Source: an uncultured Cryomorphaceae bacterium (GTDB lineage: Bacteria > Bacteroidota > Bacteroidia > Flavobacteriales > Schleiferiaceae). Taken from it: DNA of 64,000 nucleotides. The translations under genes were made by a program, and so were the position numbers. Below, piece by piece: positions 9,199-17,392 of the stretch (its first letter is position 1; every line of letters begins with the position of its first letter). The notes under the pieces were generated by a model. It worked only from the letters and a program-made list of their open reading frames with translations, was not told where the DNA came from and did not search any database. Location of the stretch: NCBI GenBank assembly GCA_937120475.1, contig CAKZJV010000005.1, forward strand, positions 96,885 to 160,884. Reading direction: 5' to 3'.

Positions 9199-10272
9199 AT
9201 GAAAAAACACAATTTTTCGGCCGGGCCCTGTATCCTTCCACCGGAGGTTTTACGGCAGGCTTCACAGGCTATATTGGATTTTGACGGCCTCGATCTTTCG
9301 CTGATCGAAATCAGTCACCGCAGTAAAAACTTCGTAGCAGTAATGGAGAAGGCCCAGGAACTGGTGCGTGAGTTGCTGGATGTGCCCAGCGGCTATTCCA
9401 TACTATTTTTACAAGGTGGTGCCAGCCTGGAGTTTGTAATGGTACCCTACAACCTCATGAAAAATGAAGGTGGCCATGCGGCTTATACCGATACCGGAAC
9501 CTGGGCCAGCAAAGCCATTAAGGAAGCACAGCGCATGGGTGAAGTGAGTGTGGTGGGCAGCTCCAAAGACAAAAACTACAACTATATCCCCAAGGGATAT
9601 GAAATTCCGGAAAGTGCCGATTATTTTCACTGCACTTCCAACAATACTATTTTCGGAACGCAAATGCGGGAGTTCCCCAAAACTCCCGGGTTGATGGTTT
9701 GTGATATGTCTTCTGATATATTCAGCCGTCCGGTTAACGTTTCGGACTTTGACCTGATTTATGCCGGAGCGCAAAAAAATATGGGCCCGGCCGGGGCTAC
9801 CCTGGTAATTGTTAAAGACGAAATATTAGGTAAAAACGGCCGTGATATACCGGCTTACCTGGACTACCGGGTACATATCGATAAAGAGTCGATGTTCAAT
9901 ACTCCCCCGGTATTTTCGGTGTACGTTTCCATGCTTACCCTGCAATGGCTGAAAGATAACGGTGGCCTTGAATGGATTACCGAAGTGAACAAGCAGAAAG
10001 CGGAGGTTATGTACAATGAAATAGACCGCAATCCATTGTTCACCGGTACGGCCGAGAAGGAAGACCGCTCCCACATGAACGCCTGCTTTGTTCCGGTAAA
10101 CGGTGTACAAACCGAAGGTTTTGATAAGCTTTGGAAAGAGGCCGGAATAAGCGGTATCAATGGTCACCGTAGCGTGGGCGGTTACCGCGCCAGTATGTAC
10201 AACGCCTTACCACTGGAAAGTGTAAAAACCCTGGTGGACGTGATGAAAGAATTTGAAAGAACTCACGGTTAA
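9199..10272 (+). CDS. serC: Phosphoserine aminotransferase
   Basis: A 357-residue class V aminotransferase making 3-phosphoserine from 3-phosphohydroxypyruvate and glutamate. The MKKHNFSAGP start is characteristic of SerC, GGASLEFVMVPYN follows, and the PLP lysine is K193 in AGAQKNMGPAG; GGYRASMYNALP near the C-terminus binds the substrate phosphate. An upstream in-frame codon at 9127 would add 24 residues with no family match, so I placed the start at the ATG at 9199. TAATTTTG at 9158-9165 could be its -7 element, without a good -33 partner. serA follows 39 nt later, completing the first two steps of serine synthesis in one unit. Confidence 0.95.
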   Translation: MKKHNFSAGPCILPPEVLRQASQAILDFDGLDLSLIEISHRSKNFVAVMEKAQELVRELLDVPSGYSILFLQGGASLEFVMVPYNLMKNEGGHAAYTDTGTWASKAIKEAQRMGEVSVVGSSKDKNYNYIPKGYEIPESADYFHCTSNNTIFGTQMREFPKTPGLMVCDMSSDIFSRPVNVSDFDLIYAGAQKNMGPAGATLVIVKDEILGKNGRDIPAYLDYRVHIDKESMFNTPPVFSVYVSMLTLQWLKDNGGLEWITEVNKQKAEVMYNEIDRNPLFTGTAEKEDRSHMNACFVPVNGVQTEGFDKLWKEAGISGINGHRSVGGYRASMYNALPLESVKTLVDVMKEFERTHG

Positions 10273-10311
10273 TCGCTAAACACTCTAAATTTTAAATCCT
10301 CAATAACAGAT

Positions 10312-11265
10312 ATGAAAATACTCGCTAACGATGGAATTTCAGCCTCAGGAAAAAAGAAGCTGGAGGAACACGGTTTTGAAGTAGATATCAATAAAGTGGC
10401 CCAGGAACAACTGGCCAATTACATCAAGGAAAATAACGTTAGTGCCATTTTGGTGCGTAGTGCTACCAAAGTGCGGCAAGACCTGATTGATTCGCTGAAC
10501 GGTCAGTTGAAACTGATCGGCCGTGGTGGCGTAGGTATGGATAATATTGATGTGGACTATGCCAAATCCAAAGGCATTCACGTTATCAACACTCCGGCTT
10601 CGAGCTCCCGCTCGGTGGCGGAATTAGTTTTTGCCCACCTCTTCGGTATGGTGCGTTACCTGTTTGACAGTAACCAGAAAATGCCGTTGGAGGGCGACTC
10701 TAAATTCAAGGAGCTGAAAAAGAACTACGGGGCCGGTATTGAGTTGAAGGGGAAAACCATCGGTATTATCGGTTTCGGGCGCATTGGCCAGGAAGTGGCC
10801 CGCATGGCTTATGGTTTAGGTATGCACATTATTGCAGCCGACCGCAATAACGATACAGTGAGTATTGAAGTACCCTTTGCCGATGGGCAAAAAATTACCA
10901 CCCAGGTTAAAACCACCAGCATTGAAGAGGTTTTAAAGACCTCTGATTTTGTAAGCGTTCATATTTCGGGTGCCGGGCAAACCCTGATCAGTAAAAAGGA
11001 AATGGAAATGATGAAAGACGGTGCGGCCCTGATCAATACCGCCCGTGGCGGGGTAATCAATGAAAAAGATCTTTTGGAGGCCCTGGATAGCGGTAAGCTT
11101 CGCTACGCGGCACTGGACGTTTTTGAAAATGAGCCTACGCCCGCCATCAATGTACTGATGAGCCCGTACACTTCACTAAGCCCGCATATCGGTGCGGCTA
11201 CTATGGAGGCCCAGGATCGCATTGGCGAAGAACTGGCCGACCAGATCATAGAGCTGCTGAAGTAA
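10312..11265 (+). CDS. serA: D-3-phosphoglycerate dehydrogenase (short, no ACT domain)
   Basis: A 317-residue D-isomer-specific 2-hydroxyacid dehydrogenase that oxidises 3-phosphoglycerate to 3-phosphohydroxypyruvate. The Rossmann motif GFGRIGQE is near residues 153-160, and the catalytic triad is visible as NTARGG (Arg), FENEP (Glu) and LSPHIGA (His). The protein stops right after the catalytic domains, so it lacks the C-terminal ACT domain by which long SerA forms sense serine; feedback inhibition through ACT is therefore not expected. The pairing with serC and a terminator at 11291-11320 define a two-gene operon. Confidence 0.92.
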   Translation: MKILANDGISASGKKKLEEHGFEVDINKVAQEQLANYIKENNVSAILVRSATKVRQDLIDSLNGQLKLIGRGGVGMDNIDVDYAKSKGIHVINTPASSSRSVAELVFAHLFGMVRYLFDSNQKMPLEGDSKFKELKKNYGAGIELKGKTIGIIGFGRIGQEVARMAYGLGMHIIAADRNNDTVSIEVPFADGQKITTQVKTTSIEEVLKTSDFVSVHISGAGQTLISKKEMEMMKDGAALINTARGGVINEKDLLEALDSGKLRYAALDVFENEPTPAINVLMSPYTSLSPHIGAATMEAQDRIGEELADQIIELLK

Positions 11266-11290
11266 GCTAGTCTCTATACTCTAAATTCTA

Positions 11291-11320
11291 AGCCACGGTT
11301 TTCCGTGGCTTTTTCTTTTT
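11291..11320 (+). terminator. Rho-independent terminator after serA
   Basis: A perfect 8-bp stem (AGCCACGG at 11291-11298, CCGTGGCT at 11303-11310) with a TTTT loop is followed by a T-rich tract to 11320. It closes the serC-serA unit. Confidence 0.88.
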
Positions 11321-11321
11321 A

Positions 11322-11351
11322 CCATTCACCACCCTTAATCCACCGTTCATC
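11322..11351 (+). promoter_or_regulatory. Candidate LytTR-type operator upstream of the LiaF-like operon
   Basis: CCATTCACC (11322-11330) and CCGTTCATC (11343-11351) match at 7 of 9 positions, with both differences being transitions, and start 21 bp apart. LytTR-domain regulators such as AgrA, ComE and VirR bind two ~9-bp direct repeats with a 12-13 bp spacer. The second copy ends 55 bp before the predicted -7 element at 11406, and the third gene of the operon encodes a LytTR protein. Confidence 0.5.
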
Positions 11352-11405
11352 TACCTTAGTCCCCGGCCCGGGCGCAAAACGTTTTCACGAAGCTTCCTAT
11401 GCCCC

Positions 11406-11413
11406 TACTTTTG
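11406..11413 (+). promoter_or_regulatory. Predicted -7 element of the LiaF-like operon
   Basis: TACTTTTG matches TAnnTTTG exactly and lies 28 nt before the ATG at 11442. No good TTG occurs at the expected -33 position, which would fit a promoter needing an activator bound at the repeats just upstream. Confidence 0.45.
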
Positions 11414-11441
11414 ACCTATCAATCGTAAAAACCAAAAAAAG

Positions 11442-12176
11442 ATGAGTTCAGATAAAATTAGCAGGCCCAGGGGCCGCAAGGGTTTGGGAGCCGGAATCAT
11501 AATCCTTTTGATCGGTGTTTTCTGGCTGCTTCGCAAAATGGATCTTTACATTCCCGGCTGGTTGTTCGAATGGGAAATGATCCTGATCTATATTGGATTA
11601 GCCATAGGTATCAATTCCCGTTTTCAAAACAACTCGTCCTGGATATTGATAGCCATTGGCGCATTTTTCCTGATCGATGACCTGCGCTTTATTCCTTACG
11701 AGATACGTGAATATTTTTGGCCCCTACTGGTTATCGGCATCGGGCTGGTGATACTCATTAAGCCTAAAAGGCGGAATAAAAACCATTGGAACCTGGACCT
11801 CAACAGTAGCCAGGGACATTACAAGCAGGCTTCCCCCAACGATAAAATCGATAGTGTGGCCATTTTTAATGGCAGCAAACGAAACGTATTCTCCAAAAAC
11901 TTCAAGGGTGGTGATTCCGTAACGGTGTTTGGAGGTACCGAAATTAATTTGCTCAATGCTGATTTTGAGGGTACCATCGAATTGGAAAGCGTGGTTGTAT
12001 TCGGTGGCCTTAAGCTTATTATTCCCCCCAACTGGGATGTTCGCAACAACATTGACTGCATACTGGGCGGTGTGGAAGATAAAAGAACCTCCACCATTGA
12101 GGTAGTGCCGGATGACAAGGTGCTGGTACTTACCGGGGTGGTAATATTCGGTGGATTGGACATTGTAAGTTACTAA
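11442..12176 (+). CDS. LiaF-like transmembrane protein
   Basis: The 244-residue protein has four closely packed hydrophobic segments between about residues 18 and 108 (DUF5668/LiaI-LiaF-like membrane region), then a C-terminal soluble beta-helix-like domain in which VFGG recurs (near residues 165, 187 and 240), as in the LiaF C-terminal domain. In Firmicutes LiaF restrains the LiaRS envelope-stress system. Here it precedes a LytS-type kinase by 32 nt and a LytTR regulator, so by analogy it may be the membrane partner of that pair. The regulator class differs from LiaR, so the analogy is an inference. Confidence 0.8.
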   Translation: MSSDKISRPRGRKGLGAGIIILLIGVFWLLRKMDLYIPGWLFEWEMILIYIGLAIGINSRFQNNSSWILIAIGAFFLIDDLRFIPYEIREYFWPLLVIGIGLVILIKPKRRNKNHWNLDLNSSQGHYKQASPNDKIDSVAIFNGSKRNVFSKNFKGGDSVTVFGGTEINLLNADFEGTIELESVVVFGGLKLIIPPNWDVRNNIDCILGGVEDKRTSTIEVVPDDKVLVLTGVVIFGGLDIVSY

Positions 12177-12208
12177 GCGGCTTAACTTAGCCGTAAGAGA
12201 AGCTAAGT

Positions 12209-13246
12209 TTGGTTATTAATCCACTGTTATACCGCCAAAATTTAATGTACCTCGGCCTGGGCCTTTTGGCCCTGGCGGGGTTTCAGGCGTGGGCACTTAC
12301 CGAACTTCTGGAGTTACCCTTCCAATGGGCTTTGATGGATGCAGGCTTTCATTGGCTTATTCTGGGCCTAATAGCCTACTTCATCGCCAATACCTTGTCG
12401 TATTACCATCCCTCCCGTGGAAAGATAGCCTTAAGCCTTTTAGCCCCCGCCCTGCTTACCTTGATAGGTTTGCAATTAGCCGGTGGTGTTTGTCATTGGT
12501 TTATCCGGGATTCTGCCTATGATTACTTTACCGCCAGCTGGGCTCTTTACCGTTATACCGTTTTCTTTCTCATACTGGTAGCCATCACCATGTTAAGCTT
12601 GCTTTGGTATCGCCTGGGTGAAAAAGAAGATGCCCAACGCAGGAAGGAAGAAATGGAACGCATCGCCCGCGAAGCCGAACTTTTTAAGTTACGCCAGCAA
12701 CTCCAGCCGCATTTTTTGTTCAATAGCCTTAACTCTATCAATGCTCTCATTGGCAGCAGACCTGCCGAAGCCCGGAATATGGTGCAGCAACTTTCGGATT
12801 TTCTGCGCGGTACACTTAAGCGTGAAGATCAGAAGCTCATTTCCCTTAATGAGGAACTGGAATACCTGAAGTTGTACCTGGATATCGAGCAGCTGCGCTT
12901 TGGACATCGTTTGAAAGTTGAAATGGAGCTGGATGAATCGGCCGCTACCTGGCAAATTCCACCGCTTATCCTGCAGCCATTGCTGGAAAACGCCATTAAG
13001 TTCGGGGTGTACGGAACTACCGGCAACATCACCATTTTTCTGAAGTCATCGGTGCAGGATAACCACCTTTACATTACCGTCCAAAACCCTTACGACCAGG
13101 ATATGGAGCCGCCCCGGGGCACTGGTTTTGGCTTGAAATCAGTAAGGCGTAGGCTTTTGCTTTTATACGGCCGCCCGAACCTATTGAATCTCCATAAGGA
13201 AGATGGGCAGTTTATGGCTGAAATTAAAATTCCCAAATCGTTATGA
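12209..13246 (+). CDS. LytS-type sensor histidine kinase
   Basis: A 345-residue kinase with four N-terminal membrane segments (about residues 13-130), a short coiled linker, and a His_kinase (LytS/YehU) domain whose phospho-accepting histidine is H168 in LQPHFLFNSLNSI. The ATP-binding N box is in PLLENAIKFGVYG and a G box in GTGFGLKSVRRRL. No periplasmic sensor domain is present, so the signal is probably sensed in the membrane or through the LiaF-like protein. The frame begins with a TTG at 12209; an ATG at 12245 is an alternative that shortens the N-terminus by 12 residues. It overlaps the regulator gene by 4 nt. Confidence 0.9.
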   Translation: MVINPLLYRQNLMYLGLGLLALAGFQAWALTELLELPFQWALMDAGFHWLILGLIAYFIANTLSYYHPSRGKIALSLLAPALLTLIGLQLAGGVCHWFIRDSAYDYFTASWALYRYTVFFLILVAITMLSLLWYRLGEKEDAQRRKEEMERIAREAELFKLRQQLQPHFLFNSLNSINALIGSRPAEARNMVQQLSDFLRGTLKREDQKLISLNEELEYLKLYLDIEQLRFGHRLKVEMELDESAATWQIPPLILQPLLENAIKFGVYGTTGNITIFLKSSVQDNHLYITVQNPYDQDMEPPRGTGFGLKSVRRRLLLLYGRPNLLNLHKEDGQFMAEIKIPKSL

Positions 13247-13974
13247 CCCGAACTCTTTTGATAGACGATGAACCCCTGGCTTGTGACCTGGTCGCGGAAT
13301 ACCTTCAAAACTTCCCCGATTTTGAAATTGTAGGGCGTTGCCACGATGGTTTCCAAGGCATGAAAGCCATTCAGGAACACCAACCGGATTTGATCTTTCT
13401 GGACGTGCAAATGCCCAAAATCAGTGGTTTTGAACTGTTGGAATTACTCGATGAACCTCCCGCCATCATTTTTACCACGGCTTTTGACGAATACGCTCTC
13501 CAGGCTTTTGAAGCCAATGCCGTGGACTACCTGCTCAAGCCTTTTTCGCAGGAACGTTTTAACAAGGCTCTCCAAAAGTTTAAAAGTCAACAAGGGGAAA
13601 ACCGTAACAACCTCAAAGAGCTAAGCACCCAAACCGCTGCTGCACCCAGCCACCGTATTGTTTTGAAGGATGGCGGGCAGGTACGTATTATACCAATGCA
13701 GGAAATTGTGAGGTTGGAAGCAGACGGTGACTACGTGAAAATATGTTCGTCCGGGGGTAATTACATGAAGAAGAAAAGCCTTAGCCATTTTGAGAAAACC
13801 TTGCCCCATGAACTTTTTGTGCGTGTTCACCGTACCCACTTACTAAATATTTCCTACCTGCAACGCATCGATCCCTACCATAAAAATAGCCATATTGCGC
13901 GCCTTAAAAATGGCACCCAAATTCCGGTAAGCCGCAGCGGCTACCAGAAGCTCAAGGAGGTATTAAAACTTTAA
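13243..13974 (+). CDS. LytTR-family response regulator
   Basis: The 243-residue protein has an N-terminal receiver domain with the acidic pair D8/D9, phospho-acceptor D54 in LIFLDVQMP and K99 in LLKPF, and a C-terminal LytTR DNA-binding domain (about 138-240; recognisable as IVRLEADGDYVKI, FVRVHRTHLLN and LKNGTQIPVSR). It should be phosphorylated by the kinase whose gene overlaps it by 4 nt (ATGA). Direct repeats upstream of the operon at 11322-11351 are a natural candidate for its binding site. The next gene, a PLP enzyme, starts 11 nt after its stop. Confidence 0.93.
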   Translation: MTRTLLIDDEPLACDLVAEYLQNFPDFEIVGRCHDGFQGMKAIQEHQPDLIFLDVQMPKISGFELLELLDEPPAIIFTTAFDEYALQAFEANAVDYLLKPFSQERFNKALQKFKSQQGENRNNLKELSTQTAAAPSHRIVLKDGGQVRIIPMQEIVRLEADGDYVKICSSGGNYMKKKSLSHFEKTLPHELFVRVHRTHLLNISYLQRIDPYHKNSHIARLKNGTQIPVSRSGYQKLKEVLKL

Positions 13975-13985
13975 AAAACATTCTC

Positions 13986-15242
13986 ATGAACAAACACGAA
14001 ATGCACCCCGAAAGCCTGATGATGTCTCACGGTTACAAACCCGAACTTTCGGAAGGCTCCATCAAGTGCCCCATTTTTCAAACCTCCACCTTTGTTTTTA
14101 AAACGGCTGAAGAAGGGAAAGCCTTTTTTGAAGTGGCTTATGGCCTGCGTGAGAAAGATGAGCATGAAGAACTAGGGCTTATTTACAGCCGCCTGAACAA
14201 TCCCGACCTGGAAATTTTAGAAAACCGCCTTTGCCTATGGGACAAGGCCGAAGATTGTGCCGTTTTTGAAAGTGGTATGTCCGCCATATCCACGGTATTG
14301 ATGGAGTTTTTAAAACCCGGTGACCTGCTGTTGTACAGCAACCCCATTTACGGGGGTACTGATCACTTTATCAAACAGGTACTCACCAAATTTGGCATTC
14401 ACGTGGTAGGTTTTAAAACCGGGCAAAGTGAGGCCGAAATTCAACAAATCATTGATAACTCCGGTCATGGCGACCGCCTGGCGATGATTTACGTGGAAAC
14501 CCCGGCTAACCCTACCAACGACCTGATAGACCTGGACTCCTGCCGCAAACTGGCGGAGCGAAATAGCCGGGGTGAGGAGAAAGTGCTGTTGGCGGTGGAC
14601 AATACTTATTTGGGACCTTTATGGCAACATCCTTTGCAACACGGGGCGGACCTGGTGATGTATTCGGCCACCAAATACATTGGCGGCCATAGCGATGTAA
14701 TTGCCGGAGCCTGCCTGGGCAGTGCCGAACTAATGAAAAGGGTGAAGGCCCTGCGTACCTTCTTCGGGAATATGGCCGGCCCATGGACGGGCTGGTTGCT
14801 CATGCGTAGCCTCGAAACCTTAAAGGTACGCATGGATCAGCAGGCGCGAAATGCCCGTGAGATTGCCCGTTTCCTGGAAACACACCCAGCCGTGGAACGG
14901 ATTTATTACCTGGGCTCTATTCCTGAAGATGACGAGCGCAACCAGGAGATTTTCAAACGCCAGTGCCTTTCACCGGGTGCCATGCTCTCCTTTGACCTGA
15001 AAGGTGGCGAGAAAAATGCCTTCAAATTTTTGAATAAGTTGCGCCTTATTCGCCTGGCGGTGAGTTTGGGAAGTACCGAATCACTGGCCCAACATCCGGC
15101 CTCTATGACCCATGCCGGGGTTGATCCTGAATTGCGCCAGGAATTGGGGATAACCGATAAGTTGGTACGCCTGTCGGTAGGAGTAGAACATTACGATGAT
15201 TTGATCTCCGATCTGAAACAGGCTTTGGATAGTTTAAGTTGA
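13986..15242 (+). CDS. Cystathionine gamma-synthase/lyase family PLP enzyme
   Basis: The 418-residue protein belongs to the Cys/Met metabolism PLP family (fold type I). The PLP lysine is K230 in SATKYIGGHSD, preceded by the cofactor aspartate in LAVDNTYLGP; YSRLNNPDLEILE, ESGMSAIS and SLGSTESLAQHPASMTH are family hallmarks. Members include cystathionine gamma-synthase, gamma-lyase and methionine gamma-lyase, which I cannot separate by eye. It starts 11 nt after the LytTR regulator gene and is probably co-transcribed, an unusual partner for a LiaF-like/LytTR module. The 3' end abuts the convergent regulator gene at 15245. Confidence 0.88.
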   Translation: MNKHEMHPESLMMSHGYKPELSEGSIKCPIFQTSTFVFKTAEEGKAFFEVAYGLREKDEHEELGLIYSRLNNPDLEILENRLCLWDKAEDCAVFESGMSAISTVLMEFLKPGDLLLYSNPIYGGTDHFIKQVLTKFGIHVVGFKTGQSEAEIQQIIDNSGHGDRLAMIYVETPANPTNDLIDLDSCRKLAERNSRGEEKVLLAVDNTYLGPLWQHPLQHGADLVMYSATKYIGGHSDVIAGACLGSAELMKRVKALRTFFGNMAGPWTGWLLMRSLETLKVRMDQQARNAREIARFLETHPAVERIYYLGSIPEDDERNQEIFKRQCLSPGAMLSFDLKGGEKNAFKFLNKLRLIRLAVSLGSTESLAQHPASMTHAGVDPELRQELGITDKLVRLSVGVEHYDDLISDLKQALDSLS

Positions 15243-15244
15243 TA

Positions 15245-15988
15245 TCACTCCCCCGCCACCCAGCTTTTAAAACGGGGCGATTTATCTACACTCACAATGG
15301 CATCTTCCGGGGTTTGGGGCTCCATTACCAGTTTAAGACGCCCCTTGGAGTAAGGTACCATTTCCTTGATGGCATTGATGTGAATAATAAACTGGCGGTT
15401 GATCTGGAAAAACTTCTGTGGATCCAGTTGCTCGATAAGCGCGGTTAGGGACTGATCGAATAAATATTGATTACCGGCCACATCGGTTATAAAGGTATGC
15501 TTGCCCTGGGCAAAAAAGAACGCTACCTCATCCTGCTGCAAACTCCGGATACGTTCACCGGTACTTACCAAAAAACGATCTTTATAATGCGGCCGCATAT
15601 CGGCCTGCAACTTTTTCCAGTCGGCCCTGGGCCCGGTACCACGGGTTTCCAATTTTTGAAGTGCCCGCTCCAGGTCACTTTCCACAATGGGCTTCAGGAG
15701 GTAGTCAATACTGTTGACCTTAAAAGCCCGGAGCGCATACTGATCATAAGCGGTAGTAAAAATAATGGGACATTGAATCTCCACCTGATCGAATATCTGA
15801 AAGGAAATACCATCGGAAAGGTGAATATCCAAAAAGAGAAAATCGGGCTGAGTAACCAGAAGTTCCTGCACAGCTTCGCGCACGGTTCCCAGCGTTTTCA
15901 GGTGTTCCCAATCCGGTTTTTTACGCTGAAGGTTGCGCACCAGCTTTTCAGCCGCCAGGGGTTCATCTTCAATCACCAGGTACTTCAT
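15245..15988 (-). CDS. LytTR-family response regulator
   Basis: A 247-residue regulator with a receiver domain (E7/D8 pair, phospho-acceptor D54 in FLFLDIHLSDG, K in LLKPI) and a C-terminal LytTR domain (about 140-245; EVAFFFAQGKHTFI, FFQINRQFIIHI, GRLKLVM). It is the last gene of a four-gene operon: TonB-dependent receptor, small protein, kinase, regulator. Two identical 9-bp repeats 21 bp apart lie upstream of that operon at 19851-19884, suggesting autoregulation. It is a homologue of, but clearly distinct from, the regulator at 13243-13974. Confidence 0.93.
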   Translation of the reverse strand: MKYLVIEDEPLAAEKLVRNLQRKKPDWEHLKTLGTVREAVQELLVTQPDFLFLDIHLSDGISFQIFDQVEIQCPIIFTTAYDQYALRAFKVNSIDYLLKPIVESDLERALQKLETRGTGPRADWKKLQADMRPHYKDRFLVSTGERIRSLQQDEVAFFFAQGKHTFITDVAGNQYLFDQSLTALIEQLDPQKFFQINRQFIIHINAIKEMVPYSKGRLKLVMEPQTPEDAIVSVDKSPRFKSWVAGE

Positions 15989-17040
15989 TGCTCGGATTCT
16001 ATTAAGGGAATTTCCGCCCGGTACCGATGATCAACAATACGGAAGCTGGGCTTATGGGAAGTAAGCAACTGGTAGCGCTTTTTAAGATTGGGGAGGCCGG
16101 TACCAGTGGAAGCCGGACGCTCTCCGCGCAACTGCAAATTATTTTCCACCACTATGTAGCGACCTTCGCTACGCAAATGAATTTCAAGCGGCTTGGAGGT
16201 GGAGGCCTCGTTGTGTTTGATAGCGTTACTCACCAGCTCCTGCAAACTCAAGGGCGGAACAAACTGCTCCAGGTGTTCCGAATCAATGTCGCGCTTTACG
16301 CTAATGCCTTCGCTAAAACGGATCTTTTGCAAGTTGAGATAACTATCCAATACCTGTAACTCCCGGTGCAGAGGAACTACCATTTGATCTTTTACTTCCA
16401 GCACATAACGATATACCCGGGCAAAATCATCGATAAAATGCTGCGACTTTTCCGGGTCTTTTTCCACCAATGAAGAAAGAACGTTCAAACTGTTGAACAT
16501 AAAATGTGGGTCTAACTGCCCTTTTAAAGAATCAAACTGGCTCTTAAGGCTTTCACTGCGCAACTGCTCCGTCTGCAGCAAACTGGCTTTCCAGGCCCGG
16601 AAAAGGTACACGCTTTCAATAATTGCCATTACAATAAGAGTGATGGTATTCCCGAAAAAAATATTCTCAAAATAAAGGGAAGGTGTTAACTCTTCCCCTT
16701 CAAAAACAGCCGTTCCGGCAAAAGCCGAAAAAATAAGAAACTGAGTGACCGTGGTATAACTGAAAATCACCAGTATTTCGGGCAACAACCTTTTTAAACC
16801 GTACTCACTCCAGGGCATCCTGCGGTTAAACTGTAAAAAGATAAAGCGGCAGCCGTAGTAGAGGCTGGCGGTTACCAAAAAGGAGTACGAAATAGAAACT
16901 GAGCAGTATTGCACTGAAATCTCATCCGGTGCATGTAGCGAATCCAGGTAATAACGCACCACTGAAAGCAAGGTGGGCACAACGGAAATGCCCACTACTA
17001 TCAAAAACTCGCCTACGTTTGGATTTAAGCGCTTAGCCAT
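15985..17040 (-). CDS. LytS-type sensor histidine kinase
   Basis: A 351-residue membrane kinase with four hydrophobic segments within residues 10-150, then a LytS/YehU kinase domain with phospho-accepting H179 in LDPHFMFNSLNVL and ATP-lid motifs in ELVSNAIKHNE and GTGLPNLKKRY. No large extracytoplasmic domain is visible. Its stop overlaps the regulator start by 4 nt, and its ATG at 17040 overlaps the end of the small upstream gene by 16 nt, so it is tightly coupled to both. The operon context suggests that the signal relates to the TonB-dependent receptor encoded first. Confidence 0.92.
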   Translation of the reverse strand: MAKRLNPNVGEFLIVVGISVVPTLLSVVRYYLDSLHAPDEISVQYCSVSISYSFLVTASLYYGCRFIFLQFNRRMPWSEYGLKRLLPEILVIFSYTTVTQFLIFSAFAGTAVFEGEELTPSLYFENIFFGNTITLIVMAIIESVYLFRAWKASLLQTEQLRSESLKSQFDSLKGQLDPHFMFNSLNVLSSLVEKDPEKSQHFIDDFARVYRYVLEVKDQMVVPLHRELQVLDSYLNLQKIRFSEGISVKRDIDSEHLEQFVPPLSLQELVSNAIKHNEASTSKPLEIHLRSEGRYIVVENNLQLRGERPASTGTGLPNLKKRYQLLTSHKPSFRIVDHRYRAEIPLIESEQ

Positions 17041-17390
17041 GCAGCAAGATCGGCTTTTTGCAATTTATCTTCAAGGCGCAAACGGCCCTCTTGCCTCGCG
17101 GGCATGGTGAGGCTTTCCCAACCGGTGGTGTAGCCCTTTCCCATTTTAGCACTCCACTTCATCGCTTTTAAATGGGCTCCGCTGTTGCGGAATTTCAGCA
17201 TATCCCGCTCACTCATCCAAACCGTAAGGGTGTGATAATTTCGAAGGTCACTGGCCCAGGTTTGCATATTTACGAGGCCCTTTGTACGTGCAGCCTGTGT
17301 TCCTGAGCGGAGGGCATACCACTGGAACAGGGGCACCGCCCACCACTTTTCTACTCTGAAATGCGTGTAACTGCAATACATAAAGCGCAT
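17025..17390 (-). CDS. Small protein, possible dimeric alpha/beta-barrel (monooxygenase-like) fold
   Basis: The 121-residue protein has no signal peptide. The stretch around residues 54-92 (NYHTLTVWMSERDMLKFRNS, then GAHLKAMKW) resembles the pattern of small ferredoxin-like dimeric alpha/beta-barrel proteins of the DUF3291 / antibiotic-biosynthesis-monooxygenase / spheroidene-monooxygenase kind, where a strand with a conserved W and a helix with [SG]-x-[HA]H recur. I cannot assign a reaction. It begins 2 nt after the TonB-dependent receptor stop and overlaps the kinase gene by 16 nt, so all are co-translated. A role in handling the imported ligand is conceivable but not shown. Confidence 0.6.
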   Translation of the reverse strand: MRFMYCSYTHFRVEKWWAVPLFQWYALRSGTQAARTKGLVNMQTWASDLRNYHTLTVWMSERDMLKFRNSGAHLKAMKWSAKMGKGYTTGWESLTMPARQEGRLRLEDKLQKADLAAWLSA

Positions 17391-17392
17391 CT

